This document shows positions 7,544-13,574 of a DNA stretch of 13,574 nt, in pieces. Positions within the stretch are counted from its first letter, which is position 1. Each line of letters starts with the position of its first letter. The stretch covers positions 1 to 13,574 of the forward strand of contig JBAYZQ010000044.1 of NCBI GenBank assembly GCA_041672385.1, read 5' to 3'. The notes beneath the pieces were generated by a model that saw only the letters and a list, made by a program, of their open reading frames with translations, made no database searches and was not told the DNA's origin. This DNA comes from JBAYZQ01 sp041672385. GTDB taxonomy: Bacteria; Spirochaetota; Spirochaetia; Sphaerochaetales; Sphaerochaetaceae. A program made the translations under genes and the position numbers.

Positions 7544-9259
7544 TTACTTAAGTACAATATGTTTAAAGTCATAAGGAATACACAATGGGTACATTCTAAA
7601 TCCTTCAACTCTATCTGAAAGAACATAATTAGTTATACTTCCAACCTGTGGGATATAAACAAAATTTTCACAAACCATTTTCTCAACTTCTTTTAATAAA
7701 GCAAGTCTCTTATCTCCAAAATTTGAAAGCATTTCTTCATACAAACTTCTGAATTCTGGGTTATTCCATTTATTCTCTGTATATACAAAATCAAGCATTC
7801 CTTCTGGATCAAAAGTGGTAGCATTACGTCCTCCACCTACAACACACTGGAAAGTACAATTAATCAATAGTGGTAGCAAGGTTCCAATATCAAGTGGAAG
7901 TACTGTTATGTTTAGTCCAAGATTTTGTTTCCACATTGCTTGAATTGCCTCCGCTTGTGTAATAGAACCAGGGCTATTGATACATTGAACTACAGTTCCT
8001 TTTTCCATATCTGTAGCTGTTTTTCCGAGAGCTTTAAGTCCTTTAGCAAGTAAATCTTTTGCTCTTGAAATAGCACCTTCTTTTCCTGCAGAATAAGTTT
8101 TTCCATCGAAAGTTCCTCCAGGGAAATTATTCATATCAAATACTAATGGCCCTTGTTGCTCTGCAAAATCACCACCAGCTTCACCCCTCATTCCATAAGG
8201 AACAAGACTATAAGCAGCAACTTCAGGTTGTTTCATTATTTGTGAAGCATAAGCTTGTCTGTCAAAAGCCAATGATAAAGCTTCTCTTATGTCTTTGTTT
8301 TGGAAGAAATTAAACGCTACTCCATCTATTTTTTCATTTGGATTGAACTCAATAAATTGAACTCTAAGTAGTTCCATAGATTGAGAAGTAGGGTATTTAT
8401 CAGAATTAGCAACTTCTTGACTGATAGTTGTAAAATCAAGCATTCCTGTATCGAACAAACTTAATTGTGTGTTTGCATCTTGAACAATACTAACAAACAC
8501 CTCATCAAGTGCCACATTTGCTTCATCCCAATAATTTTCATTCTTAGTCAAAGTCAAAGAAGCGTTATGATCCCAAGATGATAGACAGAAAGGACCAGAT
8601 GCAACAACCTTATCGAAATCTGTACCATACATTTCTCCAAATTTTTCACCAGCTTCTTTTTGTATTGGAGACCAACCTGGAGATTTCAAATAATCACAGA
8701 AAAAATCACATGGGAGATTTAAGGTAAATTGTACTGTATAATCATCAACAGCTTTTACCCCTAAATTAGATAATGGAAGATCTGCGATTGGAGTTTCATC
8801 CTCAGCTTCTGTCAAGCTAGTATAAATCTCACGAGCATTTTTAATCATAAAATAATCGTCAACTTTTTTTGAACCTAAAGCTGGATCAATTCCTCTTTGA
8901 AAAGAATAAACAACATCTTCAGCTGTTACAGGAGTACCATCTTGCCATTTAGCATTTTTTCTAAGATAAAAAGTCCAGACTGTAAAATCTTCATTATGGT
9001 CAAATTTTGTAGCTAAACCTTCTTCGTATTCTCTTCCACCTTCTCCAGCAATACGGATTAATGGTTCATGAATTGCACCAATAATTGTTGATGCTGTATC
9101 ATCTCTGTACTGAGCAGGATCTAGAATCGTTGGTTCCCCTTTAATCATTGTATTAAAAACTTGATTATTCGAAACCTCTTTTTCGCCATTAGCAAAAGCT
9201 AAAGTTGTTACCATAAACATTACCAATAAAATGGTTAATAATGTTTTAGATTTCCTCAT
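7544..9259 (-). CDS. oppA: Oligopeptide ABC transporter substrate-binding protein (OppA/DppA type)
   Basis: This 571-residue extracytoplasmic binding protein captures peptides and hands them to the permease pair encoded upstream. Residues 1-23 form a signal peptide: a basic MRKSK start, a hydrophobic core, then LAFA with probable cleavage before Asn24. The mature start NGEKEVSNN is flexible and polar. There is no cysteine at the cleavage site, so this is not a lipoprotein and should be soluble in a periplasm. The family-5 solute-binding fold is recognisable from EPTILDPAQ near residue 42, then EGLATKFDHNEDFTVWTFYLRK, NAKWQDGTPVTAEDVVYSFQR (broadly conserved WxDGxPxTAxDVxxS pattern) and a later DIREALSLAFDRQ. 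The ATG overlaps the TGA of the OppF-type gene (ATGA), and a GGAAGG lies six bases upstream. The stop is followed by the stem-loop at 7497-7528. Peptides are the likeliest ligand. Family members can also bind nickel, sugars or opines, so the ligand is not proven. Confidence 0.93.
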   Translation of the reverse strand: MRKSKTLLTILLVMFMVTTLAFANGEKEVSNNQVFNTMIKGEPTILDPAQYRDDTASTIIGAIHEPLIRIAGEGGREYEEGLATKFDHNEDFTVWTFYLRKNAKWQDGTPVTAEDVVYSFQRGIDPALGSKKVDDYFMIKNAREIYTSLTEAEDETPIADLPLSNLGVKAVDDYTVQFTLNLPCDFFCDYLKSPGWSPIQKEAGEKFGEMYGTDFDKVVASGPFCLSSWDHNASLTLTKNENYWDEANVALDEVFVSIVQDANTQLSLFDTGMLDFTTISQEVANSDKYPTSQSMELLRVQFIEFNPNEKIDGVAFNFFQNKDIREALSLAFDRQAYASQIMKQPEVAAYSLVPYGMRGEAGGDFAEQQGPLVFDMNNFPGGTFDGKTYSAGKEGAISRAKDLLAKGLKALGKTATDMEKGTVVQCINSPGSITQAEAIQAMWKQNLGLNITVLPLDIGTLLPLLINCTFQCVVGGGRNATTFDPEGMLDFVYTENKWNNPEFRSLYEEMLSNFGDKRLALLKEVEKMVCENFVYIPQVGSITNYVLSDRVEGFRMYPLCIPYDFKHIVLK

Positions 9260-10248
9260 TTTTTACCTTCCTTTTTTTTATTTTCAACAAATTGTTGTGC
9301 AAAATGACAAGTACAATAATGACCAGGGCCAACCTGTACTACGGGTGGTTCTTGTTTCCAGCATATTTCTTTGGAATATTTACATCTCATACAGAATTTA
9401 CAGCCTTCTGGTAAATCAATAGGAGAGGGAACATCACCTTCAAGTAAAATCCTTTTTCTTTGTTTTTCCTTATCAGGATCAGGAACAGGAATAGCTGAAA
9501 AAAGTGCTTGGGTATAGGGATGGATACTGTTGTGATATATTTCACTACTTGGTCCAAATTCCATTTGACTTCCTAAATACATAACAAGAATATTTTTTGA
9601 TATATATCGAACCATAGAAAGATCATGAGCAATAAATAAATATGTAAAACCTTTTTCTTTTTGAAGTTCAATTAGTAAATTCATTACTTGTGCTTGAATT
9701 GACACATCTAATGCACTTATTGGTTCATCACAAATAATAATTTTTGGATTCATACTTAGAGCTCTTGCAATACCAATCCTTTGTCTTTGACCTCCAGAAA
9801 ATTCATGAGGAAACCTGTTGGCGTGTTCTTCATTCAATCCAACAATTTTAAGTAAATCATTGATTTTTTCATGGGTTTCTTTTTTATTGTAGATCTTATG
9901 ATATTCAAGACCTTCTCCAATAATTTCCCTTACAGTCATTCTTGGATTAAGGCTTGCAAAGGGATCTTGAAAAACCATTTGAATATTCCTACAAAGTTTC
10001 TGTTTAGCCTGCTTATCTTTTGTGTCTATTTCTTTTCCTTCAAGAAAAATCTTACCTGAAGTTGGTTGATAAACATTAAAAATAGTTCTTCCCAAGGTGG
10101 TTTTACCACAACCAGATTCTCCAACAATACCTAAGGTCTCACCTTCATTTACTGAAAAACTAATTTTATCAACAGCTTTCAAGTTTTTTTTATGTCCAGC
10201 TTTAAAAAATTTAGATAAGTTTTCTACTCTTAGAATTTCGTTCGACAT
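9256..10248 (-). CDS. oppF: Peptide ABC transporter ATP-binding protein (OppF/DppF type)
   Basis: With the ATG start at 10248 this is 330 residues, the second ATPase of the importer on the cytosolic membrane face. It carries Walker A GESGCGKT (43-50), Q-loop Gln94 in VFQDPFASLNPR, ABC signature FSGGQRQR (from residue 150), Walker B IIICDEP (170-176), D-loop SALD, and switch His208 in AHDL. The C-terminal oligopeptide-ATPase domain (HPYTQALFSAIP onward) contains Cys283, Cys286, Cys289, Cys296, Cys312 and Cys314. The Cys-x5-Cys-x6-Cys core is usual for this domain. I chose ATG 10248 over the in-frame TTG at 10254 because a perfect AAGGAGG at 10256-10262 gives a seven-base spacer to ATG but only one base to TTG. 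The start overlaps the end of the OppD-type gene by 19 bases. The TGA stop overlaps the binding-protein start. Opp and Dpp cannot be separated by sequence alone. Confidence 0.95.
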   Translation of the reverse strand: MSNEILRVENLSKFFKAGHKKNLKAVDKISFSVNEGETLGIVGESGCGKTTLGRTIFNVYQPTSGKIFLEGKEIDTKDKQAKQKLCRNIQMVFQDPFASLNPRMTVREIIGEGLEYHKIYNKKETHEKINDLLKIVGLNEEHANRFPHEFSGGQRQRIGIARALSMNPKIIICDEPISALDVSIQAQVMNLLIELQKEKGFTYLFIAHDLSMVRYISKNILVMYLGSQMEFGPSSEIYHNSIHPYTQALFSAIPVPDPDKEKQRKRILLEGDVPSPIDLPEGCKFCMRCKYSKEICWKQEPPVVQVGPGHYCTCHFAQQFVENKKKEGKK

Positions 10249-11273
10249 AAACAAACCTCCTTTTTTGTAATAGGATTTTTTACTGCAGAACTTAATTCGT
10301 GGTATAACCAGCAGTTAACTTTATGATTATCTATCTTAAATTCTTCTGGATATTGCAATCTGCAAATTTTCATTGCATAAGGGCATCTAGCAGCAAAGGG
10401 ACAACCTTTAGGAGGATTAAACAAATCTGGAGGAGTTCCAGGGATTGGAGTAAGCTTTACACTACAATCAGCATCAATAGGTGGGATAGATTGAAGAATT
10501 CCCCAAGTATAAGGATGAAAAGGATTATAGAAAATGTCTCGATTATCACCAAATTCCATTATCTTACCAGCATACATTACAGCTATTTCATCAGCTATAT
10601 TGGCAACTACTCCAAGGTCATGTGTAATCATAATTATTGCAGTATTAAACTTAAGTTGAATCTTCTTTATTAACTCCAAGATTTGGGCCTGCAAAGTAAC
10701 ATCCAAGGCTGTAGTAGGCTCATCTGCAATCAAAAGTTTGGGATTAACAGACATTGCAAGAGCAATCATTACTCTTTGTCTCATTCCGCCTGAAAACTGA
10801 TGAGGATAATAATTGAACCTTTTTTCTGGATTTGAAATTCCCATATTTTTCAAAGATTCTATAGCTGTTTGTTTTGCTTCTTTCTTATTGATATTTGGAT
10901 TAGCAATTCTAATTCCTTCAGTAATTTGTTTTCCAATTTTCATAGTAGGATTCAAACTAGTCATAGGATCTTGAAAGATCATTCTAACTTCTTCCGCTCT
11001 TATTCTATGGATTTCCTTTTGAGAAAGACTTAAAATATCTTTTCCATCAAAAGTAATTTTTCCACCTTTGTAAAATCCATTATTATCTGGGTTAAGTTTA
11101 ACAATTGATTTGGCAGTTACACTTTTTCCACAACCACTTTCGCCTACTAAGCCTAAAGTTTTACCTTTTTTTAGATTAAAACTTACACCACGAACAGCTT
11201 GTACTTCACCAGCATAGGTAGAAAAAGAAAACCTTAAATCTTCTACACTTAAAACTTTTTCTTGATCTCCCAT
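10230..11273 (-). CDS. oppD: Peptide ABC transporter ATP-binding protein (OppD/DppD type)
   Basis: This 347-residue protein is the first ATPase of the heterodimeric motor that powers peptide import. Motifs in order: Walker A GESGCGKS (44-51), Q-loop Gln101 in IFQDPMTSLNPT, signature FSGGMRQRV (160-168), Walker B LLIADEP (180-186), D-loop TALD, and switch His218 in THDL. The C-terminal peptide-transporter domain begins near HPYTWGILQSIP and carries Cys291, Cys297, Cys304 and Cys321 (C-x5-C-x6-C-x16-C). In a thermophilic DppD homologue the equivalent cysteines hold a [4Fe-4S] cluster. A tail of about 15 residues after SSAVKN, ending in CLCRTKF, is encoded over the ribosome binding site and start of the next gene and is probably dispensable. 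The ATG sits two bases after the stop of the OppC-type gene, with TAGGAG nine bases upstream inside that gene's end. It pairs with the ATPase at 9256-10248. Confidence in the family is very high. Confidence 0.95.
   Translation of the reverse strand: MGDQEKVLSVEDLRFSFSTYAGEVQAVRGVSFNLKKGKTLGLVGESGCGKSVTAKSIVKLNPDNNGFYKGGKITFDGKDILSLSQKEIHRIRAEEVRMIFQDPMTSLNPTMKIGKQITEGIRIANPNINKKEAKQTAIESLKNMGISNPEKRFNYYPHQFSGGMRQRVMIALAMSVNPKLLIADEPTTALDVTLQAQILELIKKIQLKFNTAIIMITHDLGVVANIADEIAVMYAGKIMEFGDNRDIFYNPFHPYTWGILQSIPPIDADCSVKLTPIPGTPPDLFNPPKGCPFAARCPYAMKICRLQYPEEFKIDNHKVNCWLYHELSSAVKNPITKKEVCLCRTKF
10256..10262 (-). promoter_or_regulatory. Ribosome binding site that fixes the OppF-type start
   Basis: AAGGAGG on the coding strand lies inside the end of the OppD-type reading frame. 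It stands seven bases before ATG 10248 and only one base before the alternative TTG 10254. It therefore decides the start in favour of ATG. Confidence 0.85.
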
Positions 11274-11275
11274 AA

Positions 11276-12190
11276 CTAACTCCTAAATCTTGGGTCTAGA
11301 GCATCTCTAAGACCATCACCAATTAAATTAAAGCTTAACATGGTTATACATATCAAAAGAGAAGGAAACAAAAGTTGATAAGGGTATAACATGAAAACAT
11401 TGGCACCATTTGAACTAAGATTTCCCCAACTAGCCAGTGGTAAAGGTAACCCTAATCCAATGTAGCTAAGAAAAGCTTCAGCAAATATTGCTCCAGGAAC
11501 TGCAAAGGCTAAACTAGTAATAATTGGACTCATTGCATTTGGTACTAAATGTTTAAAAATTATCCAAAATTTCCCCGTTCCAAGACCTTGGCTTGCCATA
11601 ACATACTCAGATTCCTTTATCTGAAAAACCTGACCTCTAAAAAGTCTAGCCATTCCTATCCATCCCGTTAAAGAAAAAGCGATACATATTGGTACAATTC
11701 CTGGTTTCATTATCAAAATAAGAAGAGTAACCCATAAAAGCTGAGGTATTGCTGCTATTATTTCACAAAACCTCATCATAATATTATCAACTTTTCCACC
11801 AATAAAACCTGATAGTCCACCATATATAATCCCAATTGTCGCATTGACAAAAGCTGTTAAAAATCCAATAAAAAGGCTTACTCTTGCACCTTCCCAACAT
11901 CTAGTCCAAAGGTCTCTTCCTAAAACATCCGTACCAAACCAATGAGCTTTTGAAGGTCCAATATTACTTAAATTATAATCTGTTTGATCATATGCATAAG
12001 AAGAAAAAACTGGAGCAAAAATAGCAAGTATTATTACTAAAGCTAATAAAATAACTGCCATCCTTACAACTTTATTTTTCCAAAATCTTATTCCTGCATC
12101 TTTCCAATAACTAAGTGAAGGCCTTTCAATTCTATCAGCGTCATTATGATTAATTATATCTTTTTCAAATAATGATTTATCTAATTCCAT
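11276..12190 (-). CDS. oppC: Peptide ABC transporter permease (OppC/DppC type)
   Basis: This 304-residue inner-membrane permease forms half of the translocation pore. A cytosolic N-terminus of about 42 residues, including the SYWKDAGIRFWKNK stretch before the first helix, is typical of OppC. Then come a first transmembrane helix (about 43-62), the conserved HWFGTDVLGRD motif (83-93), five further hydrophobic segments, and the ATPase-coupling EAA loop around residues 196-218 (SEYVMASQGLGTGKFWII, then HLVPN). The C-terminus ends with the family hallmark GDGLRDALDPR. The ATG at 12190 is preceded by TAAGGGAG, in which the stop codon of the OppB-type gene runs into the ribosome binding site. The stop lies two bases from the next start. 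It works as a heterodimer with the product of 12203-13123. Dpp, Opp and nickel-type permeases look alike, so the ligand class rests on the whole cluster. Confidence 0.95.
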   Translation of the reverse strand: MELDKSLFEKDIINHNDADRIERPSLSYWKDAGIRFWKNKVVRMAVILLALVIILAIFAPVFSSYAYDQTDYNLSNIGPSKAHWFGTDVLGRDLWTRCWEGARVSLFIGFLTAFVNATIGIIYGGLSGFIGGKVDNIMMRFCEIIAAIPQLLWVTLLILIMKPGIVPICIAFSLTGWIGMARLFRGQVFQIKESEYVMASQGLGTGKFWIIFKHLVPNAMSPIITSLAFAVPGAIFAEAFLSYIGLGLPLPLASWGNLSSNGANVFMLYPYQLLFPSLLICITMLSFNLIGDGLRDALDPRFRS

Positions 12191-12202
12191 CCATCAACTC
12201 CC

Positions 12203-13123
12203 TTACTTTGATACTCGAATTCTCGGGTCTACTACCCCATAAAGGATATCCACTAAGAAATACATCAAAACTGTAATAAAACTAAATAAAATTGTTAGTC
12301 CCATAATCATGGTGTAATCAGAACCCTGAATGGCACTAATCATCGATTGTCCAATACCAGGAATACCAAAAATCTTTTCTATTACAAAGTTTCCAGTTAA
12401 TACCCCTCCTAACATTGGTCCAAAGGAGGTAACCAAAGGAAGAATACTGTTCCTTAAAACATGTTTAACAATAATTGCCTTTCCTGTAAGTCCTTTACTT
12501 TTAGCGGTAATAATGTAGTCTTGTCCCATTACATCCAACATACTTGCTCTTAACATTCTGGCATAAAACGCTATATTACCCATACTTGCTGCCATAATTG
12601 GAAGAATCAAATATTTTGTACCACGGTATCCTGCCGCGGGTAGCCATTTTAGGTTTACTGAAAAAAGCCGTTGAAACAAAGTTGCAAATACAAAATTTGG
12701 AATACTAACTCCCAAGATTGCAATTATTATTACAATGTAATCAAAAGTTTTACCATTTTTCACAGCAGCTATTATTCCAAAAATAACACCAATGAAAACA
12801 CCAATCAATATTCCGCCCAAACCGATAACAGCTGAAACTGGCATAGTAGTTTTGACACTTTTGACAACGGACATCCCTTTAAACTTCATGCTAACTCCAA
12901 AATCACCATGAAGAATATTACCTAAGTAAATCAAATATCGCTCAAACAGTGGTTTATCAAGACCATACTTTTGTTCCAGTCCTTGCCTTACTACTGCAGG
13001 AGTATCCCTATCCAAAGCAAAAGGGTCTCCTGGAATTGAATTCATTAGGAAAAAAGTAATTGTTGTTATCATGAACAATGTTACTATCATCGCAAAAAAA
13101 CGCTTAATTGAATATTTGAGCAT
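12203..13123 (-). CDS. oppB: Peptide ABC transporter permease (OppB/DppB type)
   Basis: This 306-residue inner-membrane permease is the partner of the OppC-type subunit. It starts with the OppB pattern: a short basic N-terminus, a first helix (about 9-29), then SIPGDPF (29-35). A periplasmic region with KYGLDKPLFERYLIYLGNI and HGDFGVSM (72-79) follows, as in the family. Five more transmembrane segments follow, with the EAA coupling loop at about 203-222 (YIITAKSKGLTGKAIIVKH, then VLRN). Later come the motif VIEKIFGIPGIG (247-258) and the C-terminal DILYGVVDPRIR ending. Length is normal. The ATG at 13123 lies 11 bases after the stop of the epimerase-like gene, with AGAGGA seven bases upstream that overlaps this stop region. 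The importer genes therefore appear to be co-transcribed with the epimerase-like gene. Family assignment is very secure; exact peptide length or ligand cannot be read. Confidence 0.95.
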   Translation of the reverse strand: MLKYSIKRFFAMIVTLFMITTITFFLMNSIPGDPFALDRDTPAVVRQGLEQKYGLDKPLFERYLIYLGNILHGDFGVSMKFKGMSVVKSVKTTMPVSAVIGLGGILIGVFIGVIFGIIAAVKNGKTFDYIVIIIAILGVSIPNFVFATLFQRLFSVNLKWLPAAGYRGTKYLILPIMAASMGNIAFYARMLRASMLDVMGQDYIITAKSKGLTGKAIIVKHVLRNSILPLVTSFGPMLGGVLTGNFVIEKIFGIPGIGQSMISAIQGSDYTMIMGLTILFSFITVLMYFLVDILYGVVDPRIRVSK

Positions 13124-13134
13124 GTTTTTGTCCT

Positions 13135-13574
13135 CTAAAGATCTTTTCGAGCTTTTTGTATTTCCGCTCTTAATTCCTGCACAGCAACTTTAACACCTTT
13201 TGGATTTTTAAATATGGCACTAGAAAAAACAACAGCATCAATATCTTCTTTCATTAATTCGCTCATATTATCAAGTCTCAAACCACCATCCACACATAAT
13301 TCACAAGAAGGATTCTTTTCATTAATCAAAGCTCGAGCTTCCCTTACTAAAGAGATTGAACTTCTTCTCCACATCCAATCGCTATCATTTTTCCCAACTC
13401 CATGGGTTACTACATGTAATCTATCAAGATAATTTATTGATTCAGTTACAAAGCTTAAAGGAGTAAAACAACCTATGGTAAGACCAATTTTCATATTGTA
13501 ATCTTTTAAATATTTCATAATGTAAGCTAAAGGAGCTCCAATGAAATTTTCAGCAGGAAGAATTAACATATCAG
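13135..13574 (-). CDS. Ribulose-phosphate 3-epimerase-like TIM-barrel protein, C-terminal part (cut by the right window edge)
   Basis: The visible 145 codons stay open to the right edge (GAT precedes the first internal ATG at 13569), so the true start lies outside. The fragment matches the second half of the ribulose-5-phosphate 3-epimerase barrel. Recognisable pieces are an Ala-Glu-Asn strand end, KIGLTIGCFTPLSF where the family has the (L)NPxTP strand, ELCVDGGLRLDN with the catalytic/metal Asp of VDGG, and AVVFSSAIFKNP at the phosphate-binding end. Two positions are odd. The strand reading DMLILPAEN has Pro where the family normally has a metal-binding His. The usual glycine-rich NPGFGGQ loop is replaced by VTHGVGKNDSDWMWRR. 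It may therefore act on a different sugar phosphate or not be an epimerase. It sits 11 bases before the first permease gene and ends with TAG. The fold assignment is good; function is uncertain. Confidence 0.75.
   Translation of the reverse strand, partial: DMLILPAENFIGAPLAYIMKYLKDYNMKIGLTIGCFTPLSFVTESINYLDRLHVVTHGVGKNDSDWMWRRSSISLVREARALINEKNPSCELCVDGGLRLDNMSELMKEDIDAVVFSSAIFKNPKGVKVAVQELRAEIQKARKDL

Noticed and set aside
10249..10254. In-frame TTG start two codons upstream for the OppF-type gene
   Set aside because: It would leave only one base between the AAGGAGG ribosome site and the start codon; ATG 10248 has a seven-base spacer and gives the usual family N-terminus.
10230..10290. OppD C-terminal tail ending in CLCRTKF as a functional metal site
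   Set aside because: These codons run over the ribosome binding site and first codons of the next gene and lie beyond the conserved domain, so they are best explained by gene overlap.
13135..13569. Treating the ATG at 13569 as the true start of the epimerase-like gene
   Set aside because: The frame is open to the window edge, and the protein begins in the middle of the barrel fold, so the first half is missing upstream.

Overview
The window is AT-rich DNA in which every recognisable gene lies on the minus strand, so transcription runs from high to low coordinates. Ten complete genes and two genes cut by the window edges are packed end to end. Most neighbours overlap or sit within about 12 bases of each other. 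The only sizeable gap, about 63 bases at 7481-7543, contains a strong stem-loop. This looks like the interior of one long operon whose promoter lies beyond the right edge. I found no RNA gene, insertion sequence, CRISPR array or attachment site.

The transporter half (13574 to 7544) is, in transcription order: the 3' part of a ribulose-phosphate 3-epimerase-like gene, two oligopeptide ABC permeases (OppB and OppC type), two ATPases (OppD and OppF type), and the substrate-binding protein (OppA type). This is a complete peptide importer of the Opp/Dpp class. The binding protein has a signal peptide ending in Ala-Phe-Ala but no lipobox cysteine. It is therefore probably a free periplasmic protein, which implies a cell with an outer membrane.

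The processing half (7480 to 1) is, in order: a MATE-family exporter, a long-form M29 metallo-aminopeptidase, a cytosolic amidohydrolase of the imidazolonepropionase/Xaa-Pro dipeptidase type, an iron-containing alcohol dehydrogenase, an M3-family oligoendopeptidase with an intact HEXXH motif, and the N-terminal part of a second, different amidohydrolase.

Taken together, this reads as a peptide uptake-and-digestion operon. Peptides would enter through the ABC system and be cut by the M3 endopeptidase. The M29 enzyme would trim them, and the amidohydrolases may act on special dipeptides or modified ends. The MATE exporter, alcohol dehydrogenase and epimerase-like protein do not fit this obviously. 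They are the main hints that the substrate may be something other than ordinary peptides.

The organism is probably a low-GC, diderm, fermentative, amino-acid-using anaerobe. The style of the binding-protein N-terminus (Phe-Ala-Asn-Gly-Glu-Lys-Glu) reminds me of spirochaetes, but that is an inference and not a firm assignment.
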